Assembly (NCBI GenBank): GCA_031763025.1
Contig: JASSKH010000010.1
Coordinates: forward strand, 11,983,427-12,047,426
Origin: Macrocystis pyrifera
Lineage: Eukaryota; Sar; Phaeophyceae; Laminariales; Laminariaceae
DNA: 64,000 nt
Reading direction: 5' to 3'
Of this stretch, positions 37,128 through 50,400 are shown piece by piece. The notes beneath the pieces are model-generated. The model saw only the letters and a list, made by a program, of their open reading frames with translations. It made no database searches and was not told where the DNA came from. The number at the start of each line of letters is the position of its first letter. Position 1 is the stretch's first letter. A program made the translations under genes and the position numbers.

Positions 37128-40100
37128 GGGGCGGAGTGTACTCATTGTTATGCACGGCCTTAGTCGTATGTCCATAGGCTGGGGGTAGGGGGGAGAGGGG
37201 GTGAACATTGGGGGAAGCTGTGGCACGGATTGAGACCGCTTGCGGCAATCCATTTGCACCCGGGGGGGCGGAAGGGGGTGTGGTGGTGGTGGTGGTGGTT
37301 GGGGGGGGGGGCTCACCCATGCATGCACACACACGCTGCGCCTGACCAACGCAGGCACAAGCTGCAGCAACACACGCAAGCGCGAAGAGGGCGGTCGTAC
37401 TGGAGACCGATCGCTGAATTGTGGTGACTAAAACGCGCCCCGAGTGCCTGAGGACTACAATATCGCCCCATTCACAATCCGTTCAATCGGTGTCGACAGC
37501 ACTCACTTTTTCTTATTGAAAAAACGACCCCATGTTACAGCACTTCAGAGTATTTTGTCTCCCAAAGCGCCGGTGCAGTAGTACAAGAAGGTCAAAGGTG
37601 GGAATAGTGGCGTGTATGAGAGAGGCGGGGGGGGGGGGGGGGGGGGGGGGGGGTACTGCGATAGGCGAGATGTACTCGATCTCATGCTTGGCCGCAGTCG
37701 TATGGCCATAGACCCTCGCATCCCTGCAATGCCGGGACGGAGCATGTCGGGTTTTCGCCGACCAGGCAGACATTGCTTGCACCAAGCGCGAAGCGCCGTG
37801 AGGTGTCCGGCGAGTCGCATGAAGGGTGAGCTGCATCCTACTAAGAACCGCTTGTGAGGCGGACTTTCTTGCATATGGATGACAGCTTCAATGGGTTAGT
37901 TTAATTTCCGGTGTGGCCACTTCCAGAGACAGCAATGGGAGTACTATGTAACTGCCTCTTGGGTGTCTTACCTTGAACACTACGTGATACGATCAATTCC
38001 CTTGTGCAGAGTAAAGGTTCTTTACTTCGCACAAAATATCTAACTAGACGACCAGCTGTGGACGACCGCCAAAAAAAAACAAAAAAAAACGGTACCCTGG
38101 ATGTCTAGCTCACGTAGTGAGCGGCATGTTTTACAGTGTCGATGCCAACCGACGCCAACCCAACCCATATATAATATATATATATATATATATAATAGGG
38201 AGGGGGGGGGGGGAGGTACTCGATAAGCGAGATGTACTCGATCTCATGCTTGGCCGTAGTCGTATGGCCATAGACCCTCGCATCCCTCCAATGCCGGGAC
38301 GGGGCATGTCGGGTTTTCACCGACCAGGCAGACTTTTTTTTTTTTGGGGGGGGGTACTCATTATCGTGCATGGCCGTAGGCATACGACCATAGACCCTTG
38401 CGCGGGGGGGGGGGGGAGAAGAGGGGGGTAGCGTTACGCCGGTAAATCGTGCGTCATCCATTGTTGCTGTGCCACACCTTCCTCCCTTTGGTGTCCGCCT
38501 TGAACAGCACCCGCGCACGCTCGCGCCCTGCCTCCAGCTCCCGCGCCTGCATACAAACACCGACGAAAACACAAAAACACACACACAAAAAAAAACAAGC
38601 ACGTACAAACAAAAGAAGAGAGAAGCAGGGCAGGGCTGTGTTAGTGGCAAAGTTTAATAAAAAAACGCGAAAGCTGGGGCGAGATAACACCAACTGAGAG
38701 ATGCGGTGGAGCGTTGCGACGTGTCCTAGCCGATTCCACCTACGGAGGCAACGCAACGATGCCCGTTTATTTTCTCAGCACCTCGCCGGATGTTGCAGAC
38801 ACATCCACGCGCCAACGGCTATATAGCAGTACACCGAAAAAAAACATACCGATGTGCGTATCACGGCCAAAGATAAGGCAGCAGGAGATAAAAAAAAAAA
38901 CGGGAGAACACAAAAAAAAAAAAAATGACAGCAGTGGACAACGAAGTCGTCGGTGGCGAAGTTGATGATTCATGGTTTTGACATAGTTGTGGACATAGAG
39001 CTGCAATAAACTGTGAGATAGACGTCACTGCTTTTTTTCGGTAACCGTGTCACCGAACCACAGACAGAGAGAGTCGACGAAGAAGAGCTATTACGGGGGG
39101 TCCATAGTTAATAGGACCTATGGTGTACATAAAAACCTATTTATTTCGCTATTTTTACAAAAAATATTTGGTCCTATTTACTGTGGTCCCCCGTGATAAC
39201 ACCACCGCGGACACGACCTAGGCCAGAGTCAAATGCTGATTTCCAACGCCTACCAGAACCAGCACCACCACCGGCACTACTATTGCCATCCATACGGAGG
39301 ACCATAGTAAATAGCACCCGCGGTACACACAAAAACCTATATATTTCCCGATTTTTTCTAACAAAATTTGGTCCCATTTACTATGGTCCCCCGTAATACC
39401 ACCGCCACTAGCAACAGCGACAACAGCAGCAACAACAACAACAACAACAACAACTTCCAACAACAACAACACAACCACCGATAACACCAACACCACCACC
39501 GTTTGACAATCAACACGGACACGGACACCAACAGCAACGTCAGCACCGCCACAGACACACAACCACCAAACAATCAACATTGACAACACCAACACCAACA
39601 CCAACACCAACACCAGCACCAACACCAGCACCAACACCAGCACCAACACCAACACCAACACCAACACCAACACCAGCACCAACACCAACACCAACACCAA
39701 CACCAGCACCAACACCAACACCAACACCAACACCAACACCGACACCGATGATCCAGTGACAACGGTAGCGAGAGACAACCGTCCCCGTATTAATAATCAC
39801 CTTCTTCACCGCCGCCTGCCTGTCCTCGAGCCAACGCTGCAAGCTCATGCCACCCCCCGCCCCGCCCCCCGCCTCCCGTCCACCGCCGGCACTCCTCATG
39901 TAGGCAATGAACAAGCCGCGGCTGACGGATGCCGACGCCTCCTCGCTCTCCGCGAGCTCCTGGCGAATCAGAGATCAGCGACACAACACCATCGGCCAAT
40001 CACAAAAACGATGTTCACGTCAGTAGAGCCAATCAGCGACCATCCTACGTCAGGGAGGTATTCATTGTCATGCATGGCCGTAGTCGTATGACCTCAGACC

Positions 40101-43100
40101 CTCGCATTTCCACGATGCCGGGACGGGGCACGTCGGGTTTTTACCAACCAGGCCGACATTGCTACGTAAGCTAGTTGGGCTTTCACGTTTCTACAACAAC
40201 AACTACAACAACAGTGGCTTTTGTCTTAGTGTACGAAGGCGGGCAACGAGTGTGCGGATGTCAGAATCCGGCGAGACGAGGGGGGAAGGGGGGTGGGGAA
40301 TCAAAATGTCGATTCGGAGCCAACACAAACAAACAAACAAGGAGTTCGAGCAAATCGCGAAGGCTTGATTTGCAGTACTGGAGCGATTGCTCGGAGAATG
40401 TGGCCATGGCGACGATGGGACCTACTACGCTGTACCAGGTATCAGGTATTCGGCAACACGTTCTTGGCCGTAACTCATAAACCCAGAGTCGTGCGAGACT
40501 GGTCAGTCGCAATATGGGCTAGTGTTGTAGGTAAGCAGCAGAAAACACCAGGGATTGCAAGAATGGAAACAACCCCCAGGAACGGCATCGCAGGGGGGCG
40601 GCCGCTCAGTTAAAGCAACCAAAACAAACCTCCAGCTACTAAAACAGTGCATTCACGAACATCGCACATACATGTGCAGTCCCCTGCCCCCTCCCTCCGC
40701 GAACCAGAGCAAGACAAAATCACGCTGGCCTTCCGAAAACCACGCTACCCGCTCTGACCAGACATCAGAAAAAAGAATGCATCACTCTGTGTGCTGTTTC
40801 TCTCTGCCTGTAGCCAATTTCCAAGTCCCCCCCGACACAAACATGAGAACAAAGACGGCGACCAAACGTTCCCGTCACTCTGCTCGATCCTAAAACACGT
40901 CAAAGCCGTGAGCGGCACTCCTCATCATGTACCACGGCAATCTCACGAGGGTATATGGTCGTACGGCTACGGCCATGCGTGATAATGAGTAACCCCCTTC
41001 CCCCCCCCCCCCCCCATACTCACCAAAACACGTAGAAACCCTTAAAACAATGTCCCGCTTCTTAGACCAACCACCCCTCAACACAAATGGCCACTGGACT
41101 GGAAAATAAATGAGCTGTCATCCATGTGCAAGTCCGCCTCATGAGAGGTCTTTATAGTAAGAAACAGCCTACCGGTCAGGCGACTCGCAGAATACCTCAC
41201 GGCGCTTCGCGCTTGGTGCAAGCAGTGTCTGCCTGGTCGGTCGAAACACGACGTGCTCCGTTCCGGCATAGGGATGCGAGAGTCTATGGTCATACGACTA
41301 CGGCCATGCATGAGATCGAGTACATCTCTCCTATTGAGTACACCCCCTCGCCCCCCCCCCCCGCACCCCGTCTCGACAACAAAACGCCAGCCCTGCGGAT
41401 AGAAACCCTAATATCAATTCCCTATTAAAAAACCTGCTGGCTCGCTCACCTCTTGGCGTTCCTTCGCCACCATCTCGCGAGCCCTAGATTTACGCTGGGC
41501 GAGGCTGAAAGCCTGAGCGTGCTCCCAAACCTCTTGCTCCACATCATCAGCACCGCAGGCGTTTCTAGCGGCGGGTGACGGCTGATGTGGGAAAGGAAGC
41601 ACACCCCCACCACCGAAAGCGAAACAAACACAAAAAAAGCGGGAACCGCACACGCACGCACACACCCACATACATGCACGCATACCACAACGAAAGAAAA
41701 GGCAAAGGTAAGGAGGCGGGTGCCAGAAACGGGAGACATACGTATGTAGATATGGGGAAATTCTCACTATTTCGGGACAGCACAGCAATCCGAACCAAGC
41801 ATGGTGTGTAAACTGGGGGGACACTGCTTACAACATTAGCCCCCCCCGTAATTAGGCAAATCACGCCATTAATAGTGCAAATATCAGCAAACAAACAAAC
41901 GAATGAAAAACGGAGTTTCGTTTTTTTTCGTTTCTTTTTTCCCCCCGGAGACTTTCGGTCATCGTCGGACGGCGCGCGGATTCTCCGTCTTCCCATTTTT
42001 CTGTTCGGATTACTCTTGGACGCCTTGGCCGACCATTTGAAACAACTTATTGGATCAGATGGTGCCTGTCCTGCCCCAGTCGGCGGTCTTTGGATCAACA
42101 ACTGATCAGGCAGGGCGAGTGTTTTAAACAAGACATAATAATCAAAGCCCATGGGCTCACTGTTGTCTCATCGGTAAAAGCTGTTTCTGTCGTTTCACGA
42201 TTTTGCATTACGTACGCAGGATCTCCGGCTTACACCAAACTAAAAAGTAAGGCATGCCCTATAAGGCGTGCCCTGTAGTTTAGGGGGCCGTGCAAAAAAA
42301 AAATAGCAACTCTATTCACCCATGGAAAACATAAAATACGATCGTCCCCTTTTTTTTCCGACAGTCGTTGTTTCCATCTGAAATGCCAAAACGGGGTTAT
42401 AGACGAAGCGACTTAGAGGAGGGTCTCGGTCCGTCCGTCTGTCCGTGTGTGGTGAGCGATGCGTTGGAAAAATATGATGGAGCGGCGTTCGAGTACGTGC
42501 AGCAGCAGTGCAGAATGTTTTCAAAGGTCTACGAAACTTCTTGACACAATCTTGCACCCAAGTCGTAAGGTAAGAGAGGAAAAAAAAAAACGCTGGAAAA
42601 TTTAGTGTAGAGTGGCATCATTTTGATAAGAAATAGCGAAGCGGTTCACGCTTGGGACAGACTTTTTTTTTAACTTTTTTTTTTTTTCAAATCCTCCGGT
42701 GGATTGGTAAAATTAAAGCCTTACTACAGATCACGATCTATCATCTATCATCTAGATATCCTAATAATCTGTCATTGGGTGTGAGATGCTGCTGTGCAGG
42801 ATATTTTGTAGTACACAAACCCAACCCGTGAAAACAGGTCTCGATCATCATGCAGATTGTACGGCTCCAACCCAATAAAAACCATAGGCTGCTTGCTGTA
42901 CAAAATACCGGACACACTACGAAGAATCTATTTGCTCCGGAAGCTCTAGATGATGAAATGGGAATCGGTCATCTCTTCGACGTGCGCGATTTTGCTAACA
43001 GTAGCAAAACGGTTGAAACCGCTTCATCGCCCATACGTCGGCGGCGCTTTTTTTTTTTTCGTAAGACCGACCGATTCTCTGGTAGTTGCGAGCGGCGTAA

Positions 43101-44329
43101 ACATCACCTTGCTCCATCGGCGAACCATTTCTCGAGCCCTGCGCCCCCCTTCCATGCTTTCCGCGAACGCCTTCCCCATCGCTCGCAACTCCCGCGACAT
43201 CACCTGTGTGCAGTTATGGTTGTGGCTATTGTTGTTGCGGCTGCTGTTGAAGTTGTTGTTAGCAGTGTTGTTGTTCAAGTCGAAGTTAAAGTTGAAGTTG
43301 TTGGTGTTGTTGTTTAGGGTGGCGTTTAAGCTATTCCTGATGCTGATGTTGTGGCTTGTTGCTCTTGTGGTCGTATTCGTCGTTGTGATGGGTTTGATGA
43401 CGCTACACAGATTTGGTGGAGCTGAGACAAGGATGGATGGCAATTTAGGCAACGCGGTACGTGAAGCAGCACCACCCCCGCCTAACTGACGACACAGCCG
43501 GCACAGACGCAACACGCGCGCTACACGCCAAAATAAGGAGGCAACGACGTCGTTGGAGACGTAAAAAATATCCACCACCGCTACGAGCCCTGAAGAAGTC
43601 CAACTTTAGAAAACACAAAGGAGTACTACCGAAAAAGGGTGGCGGGGGCGCACGGGGGGGGGGAAGGAGTACTCGTGGCATGCATGGCCGTAGTCGTGTC
43701 CATAGACCTACGTATCCTTGCAATGCCGGGACGGGGCATGTCGGGTTTTCACCGACCAGCAGACATCGCCTTGCACAAAGCGCAGAGCGCCGTGAGGTGC
43801 TGAGTGAGTGACATGAAGGGTCGGCTGCATCCTACAAAGGGTCGCTCGAGAGGCGGTCTTTCTTACATGTGGGTGACAAACTTCGAGCAGGAGGGGGTGG
43901 GGTTCTGGTTACGACACGCGCGATATTTACGACATGCCCCGCGAACCAGAAAGTACGGGGGGGGGGGGGGGGGGGGGGTCTGGTCAAGACACATGCAACA
44001 TGAATCAGCCACTTTGCGAACCAGGAGATACTGTCTAATGTACGAGGTATCTGGCGAAAAATAGGCGTACTACTAGGCTGTATTGGTGCACACTTGAGAA
44101 AGTCGTCGTTGCGAAATCCGTCGGGCGAGGCGTTTTACCTCGGGAGGCATGATCTCGAACCTGCAGACGCACTCCTCCAGTTCTTCGCGCGACAGAGAGT
44201 GAGCCTGGCCCGCGAGAACCTTCTCGAACTCCCTTCGCGAACACAACGCCAACATCAAAAGGGACGAAAAAAACGAACACCCGCGCGTTTTTCTCACACA
44301 CACACACAAGAGGCACGCGCACAGCCACA

Positions 44330-44411
<82 letters not shown>

Positions 44412-47400
44412 GCGCACGCGCGTGCGCAGACGCACAAACATAGTATATGCACAGAAAAAAAGTGGCCCGATAGTGTTAAAAAAAAAAACAGCTCAAGCAG
44501 GGTGCCGGAAAAAAGGAACAACTGCGTATGCATTTAGTCAGAATCAGCCAAGTAGGGAGTCGGAAAACAAGAACAGCTCTCGATGAAAAAGAAACACGTA
44601 ACAAAGCAGTCACATTTACTCGCTCACACACCTTTCATTCGAAGACATACACTAAACGAGCGCATGGTACCCCCTTCTCAGTGGTCTCCACCCTCTAACC
44701 CCCCCGCCTCCCACCGCATCTCCTGCCCCCCCCCCCCTCCTCCATAAACACCTCCGCTGAATTCACCAAGATTTCTCTTCCTCACCGCTTCCGTTCCCTC
44801 TCTCTCTCGATTCGTTCCCCTCGAACTCTCTTGCCCCACGTGGCAAAGTTGGCTGGCCGCACCAGGCCGCCGTCGCCTTCCGTGACGCCTCCCCCCTCTT
44901 CCTCCCCCCACCGCTCCCCTGCGCCGTCCTCGTGCCCGCCCCTCCCGGTGAGAAACAGAAACCTGTTCCTGCGCTGGTCGCGCGTCGCCTGCGACTTGGG
45001 CTCGAGCCTGAGCCTGAGCAGGTAGGTGCGGAGCTCCCACGCGGGCAGCGCTAGCTTGTTTTGGCACCTTTCCTGGCGGCTGCGGCGGCGGCGGTCACTC
45101 CCACCCCCACCCCCACCCCCACCCCCCCCGTTGCCGACGCCTCCTCCGACGCCTCTACTGCCGCTGCTTGTGCCAGTGGCGGTGGTAGTGGCGGTGGTGG
45201 CGGAGGCGTTGGTGTTGGCGTTAGCATTGGGGTAGGTGTTGGGGTAGGCTTTGGTGTTGGCGATGGCAGTGGCGGAGGCGTTGACGGCACAGGGGCGGCG
45301 CCCACGGCCATTGCGCGGCCGGCGAGTGACGGAGGAGGTCGGTGGAGGAACCAAGGGACCGCAGGCGCGCGTGGCGAGGGCTACCGCCTGAGCCGTGTGC
45401 GCGAGCGCAAGGTTTGAGAAACAGAGCGAAGCAGGTGGGAAGGCGGGTGGATCGGTGGGGGGGCGGATGGGCCGTTTTATGGTCGGGGTGGGGGGAGAGA
45501 GGCGAGGCCGGCGAATGGACGAACATACTGCGGCGACGGGGAAGGGAAGGTACGCAGGGCTTAGCGCGAACAAATATGAGAGCAGGAGGGCACAGGCTGG
45601 GGGAACGTCGGGACGGGCTGACAGCGAAATAGTCGTGAGATCACGGACACGTGGTTGCGCGGACAGACACTTACATATAGAGGAGAAACGACCCTAAAGT
45701 CGGCACGAGCGGAACGCAAGAGTTTTCTGCGAGAACGCACGCCCTTTTTTGCGCTCATCAACATGGCGAGAAAAGCGCCTGCCCCCCCCCCCCCCCCCCC
45801 CCCTCGCCTCTCGCCCCCCACCCCCTTCCCCTGTCGACCGTCAACCCCCGCTCCATCAAACCCACCGTACCACACCTCTTCATTTTTTATTGCCGCGAAC
45901 ATAGACGTACTGTATGGTGCAAGGTGTGGCCCGAGAATCGGGCGCTGGTCATCCTGCTGCTCCCTCACATTTTCCAAAAAAAGGGTCAGGAGTTGCAATT
46001 CGTGGGCCCTTCGCAAGACTTCTATTATTTGTTTGTACCCGCACACAAAATGTACCAGGCTGGTACCAGGTTTAGTCCCTAGAGCCCTAAACCCTCAAGA
46101 CTCGAGGCAGGGCCTATCCCCTGTCCCCTTCTCACCCTAGTCCGTCCAAGAACAAGCCCGGCCTCCCGCAGGGCTTTCCGGAACGCCCGCAGAGAGACCG
46201 TGGAACGTTTCAGGGACGCCTCCCACTCGGCGATGGCTGCTTGGCTGGAGCAGCCGTAAGGCTGCCTCAGCCCGAGAGAGGCCTGTGCGTGAATCGAAGC
46301 ACCACGACGAGAAAAACGGAACGGTCGGGACCAGAGGCAAGGAGGGAAGCTTGTGCGAACTACCACGTACCCGAGAAAAAGGTTGACAAGACACTCCTGT
46401 CCACGGTACGAGTAAAAATGAACCCAAACCCTAACCCATATATATAGCTTACAACACATTCGAGAAAAATGGTTGACAAGGCACTGTGTGTACGACACAA
46501 ACGAAACAAACCCCAACCCAATCAACCAATGTCCAGCGTGCGTCAATGATAGGCGTGTCGAATATCTCCTAAGCGTTACGCGCAAAGTTCATTTCCGTGA
46601 TGAAAAGTGAGTTGTCGGGAAGAAAGAGCTTAAAGCCTCGTGCCCAGCTGCTACGCAAAAATGAAAAATAAGCTGCTGCTGCTCTGCTACTGCTGTGAAC
46701 ACAACTCGGGAGCGTGAGACTGAAAAACGGTTTTTTTTCAGCCCCGTTAATTCTGCACCGTGTGTTTTAACGTTCTTTTTTATGTTCCTAACGCCCTCTC
46801 GTAAAAGCAAAATGGGCGCAATTATAAATTCTTGGCGCGTAACACCATAGAAGCCGATCACCGACTCCAAGACATGCTACACCTGCCAAAGAAACAGAAA
46901 ACACGCCATCACTCCGGCGCCGATTACCTTCTCGTCTTAACCGGACTACAACGCCGTTCACATACACTAAACCCCTAAACATTTCACACGCAAAACACAC
47001 ACAGAACATACCCGCGCACGCATCGATGTACACGTATACACATGACAGTACCCAGCCTTCCTCGAGCCGAAAAACGGCGCGGATGAACAGCTACCTCGCA
47101 CTCCCCCTCCCACTCCGCGCTCTCACCGAAAGTCGGCCGTACAGGTCCGCCTGATGAGTCACCCTCCTCAGAGCGTTCTCGTCCGCCGCTGCCTCTGCCA
47201 CCGCCGCCGCTTCCGGGGTGAGCGACGCCCTCGCCATCCCCCTGCCCCCACCCGCAGCTACCCGGCGGCCCCGCTCGCGGCAACTTTCTCCCTTCTCTTC
47301 CGCACCCTCCCGTTCTCCCGGTCCGCGAGTTGGTTGTCCCCGCTTCCCCCTTTTTCTCCCGCCTCTGTCGGCTTCCCCCCCCCTTACCTCCCCCTCCTGA

Positions 47401-50400
47401 CACTCGGCACCCTCTCCGTCGCTCAGAACGGAGGGGATGCCGCAGAGGCCAAGAAGCCTACCAACGTCCACCATGCGGCTCGCTTCCGAGGCGGTCGTAA
47501 TGGTGGCCGTGCTTTCCGTGGGTTCGGTTGGCGGAGTGGCTTGTGCTGGTGCTGGTGGTGCTGCTGATGCTGCCACCGCCGCCGCGATCACCTCCGGATG
47601 AACGGAGGCGTCGATCTCGTCCCGCTCTTCCTTCGACAGGCCCGCCTTTCGAAAAATATTTCCGAGAAAAAAAGGTTGATGCCGTCAAAACACCATTTGT
47701 TTGAAGTCCAACTATTCGCTTTTTTGTACATCGTAACTATTCATATTAGTTCTTTGTAAAGAGTGCCTGGTGTAACATTTGTTTCGGCTGGGTTTTTGCT
47801 CCAGTCGTTGGGGGCTTCCTGCAAAGAGAAGAAGCAAAAAATGTCGCTGGTGTATGACGCCCTATGCTCGTGCAGTTGTTGTTGGACAGCGCCGCCGAGG
47901 GCCCCCTGAACCTACTTTCGACCGATTAGTTTGTGTGTGTTTCGACTGGCGACAACATTCGGCTTGGCGCCTACTAATCGATTTTGGTGCACAACACCGC
48001 TACTGATTGATCGCCTTAAGACGTACAACAATATGTATGTACCGGCTATGTACGATGCTAGTGCGAGCGAAAACTGCGTGGAATAGGTGGGGGGAAGGAA
48101 AGCCATGCCGTATCACTACCGAGGCGTTTCGGACGCACAATGCTGCTGTCAGTGTACGCACTTCGGGCTCGCACAATTATTCTTCTTGTTGGCATGGGAA
48201 ACACCGGTCTCGAAAGGAAGCGAACTCCATGTCGCCGCCCCTCCTCTCCCGTCGCTGACTCTTCCTCCACCAACTTCTCCTCATCCTCGTGCCCCCACTC
48301 CAGTGATCGCTACAGTCACTACATAATTTCTACTGGATCACCGCAATATCACTATGCACAACAATATCAATACAGCGTCATTACGGTAAAACCCCTATTA
48401 ATCAGGACCCATCATACACACAAAAACCTTATATTCCAGTATTTGTACTGAGAATATTTGGTCGTGATTACTGTGTTCCCCCGCAATACTCAGCAACACT
48501 ACGTTACTACCACATGTACGAAGTGTTGCTGCAGGTGCTACGTTCTATCGCTGAAGCGTACACCTCACGCACCTTGAGACCTTCGGTGAGACCCGTCAAG
48601 ATGAGCTCGAACTGGACGACCGTCAGTAGCGAAGGTCTTGCATTTGAACCTGGAACACACACGCAGCGGCAGCAGCATCCAGCGCACACGAATATACGAG
48701 GGGCAGCACAAGCACAGCGGGGGCAGATACTTACTGTTTTGTCGAGGCCATGGTACTATGGATGCCGATACCCAGGTAACAGACAGGGTAGACGGGTGAA
48801 ATATGTCGGGGGAGGAGGGGCATGAAGTCGCCGATCTACTCGTTTGGCCCCCAGCTCGTACGTCGGCGCTCACATACACGGTATACGGGAAAAAATCCAC
48901 AGTGACTTTCAGCGAATCGTAAAACATAAGCGTCATTCGACCTCTCAAAACATTTAGCGTCGTCACCGACATAGCTTCTAGACCACCCACCTTCTGCCGC
49001 CTCCTCGCCTTCTCTGTCGCCGTCCCCTGCACCGCCGAGATCAAACCACTTTCTAATATTTATCCCACGCTGGGCCGACGCGTAGAGCAAAACGGCTCGC
49101 AGCTGCAACGGCACCCCTCCCTGTGCGCTGCGACCGCCCGCTCCCTGACCAGCGACTGGTCGATCCACCGCGGCGCACCCCCCCCCTGCGGGTCGCCCAG
49201 TTGTCGCCTCCGCTTCAGCTACCCCTGCCGCCGCTAACACGTGCCTTACCGGTGCCGGCACGGTCGGGTTTCCCACGCGCGAAGCGTTCCACCCGACTGC
49301 GCTACCCGTCTTCGGGCGCCCGCACCGCTGCTGAGAGGCCACTGCCGCCGTGTCCGTCGGTGCTAGTGCAGACGTTGCGGCGGCGGCAGGGGCAGCGGTG
49401 GCAGCAGCAGCACCGGTGGTGGCGATGGTGGGGGCGCGATTATCGGTGGAAGTGGCGCCGGCCTCTCCTTCTGGCCCCGTTGATAGTGGAGAGTCTCGCC
49501 AGGCCTTGCAAGCCTTCAGCGCCTGCGCTGCCCGCGCTGAGTCCCATCCGACGCGTTGTCGTCGCCCCGTCGGCTCCTCTTCATCCCCCGTGGGCGAAGG
49601 GGGCGCGGGCGTGTGCTGAGGGCCACCCGCGCTGCCGCCGTCGCGGAAATTGTGTAGCTGCCCGCCCCCGTCCCTCCGCCACAATGACAATGACGGTGAA
49701 GGCGCGCTGCCGCCTGTCACAGACGGGACTCTCAAGACAACGCCGCCGCCACCGCCGCCGCCGCCGCCAATGGTAGCGGAGCCATCGCGGTCGTCGCTGC
49801 GGGAAATGTTACCTCTCTCGTCGAATTCTGGTCTGTCACCGGCGCGGCCCACGGCAAGGGGAGTCGACGGGCTAGCTGCGGAAGCACACGGGAAACTCCA
49901 CGCTCCGGTTTTAGGTCGCGGTCTCGACGATCCGGAAGGGCCCACAAGGGCTGTGGCTTCTCCTTTTCCGGTCATCACCATCGCCGCTGCTGCTGTCGCT
50001 GCCGTCGCCGCCTCCGAAGCACCCTTCCCCGATGTCGTCGCCGCTCCTGCCATTGCCGACGAGCTCGTAACCGCGGGCTGCTGCGTGTCGGGCGTGACGG
50101 AGACCGTGGTGGCTATAGACGCGCCGCGTCCCGCACAGTCGGGTTTCCAATCTACTCGGCTTGCTTCGCCGCTCGCCACCCTGTTTTTCCTCCGATGTCT
50201 CCGCGTTTTCTCCCTCCCTTGGTCTTCCGAGGATGCCGCAAGCAGCGTACGGAGCGTTGCTTTATTTTCGGCTACTAGCGCGTCTCTCGACGGCCGGCGG
50301 TTGCATGGCGGTGAAGAGGAGGAGGAGAAAGATGTAGAGGAAGAGCAGGAAGAAGAAGAGGAGGAAGACGAAGATGAGGGAGAGCCGCGTTCCAGACCAG

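Noticed and set aside
39574..39762. Cys-Trp, Val-Leu and Gly-Val repeat frames
   Set aside because: Translation of the CCAACA/CCAGCA minisatellite.
42383..42544. 53-codon plus-strand frame starting [14 protein letters not shown]
   Set aside because: Composition looks protein-like, but it is antisense in an intron of the large gene and has no splice, domain or homology support that I can see.
46425..46440. AACCCTAACCC as an interstitial telomere repeat
   Set aside because: Barely two units; could be chance in this composition.
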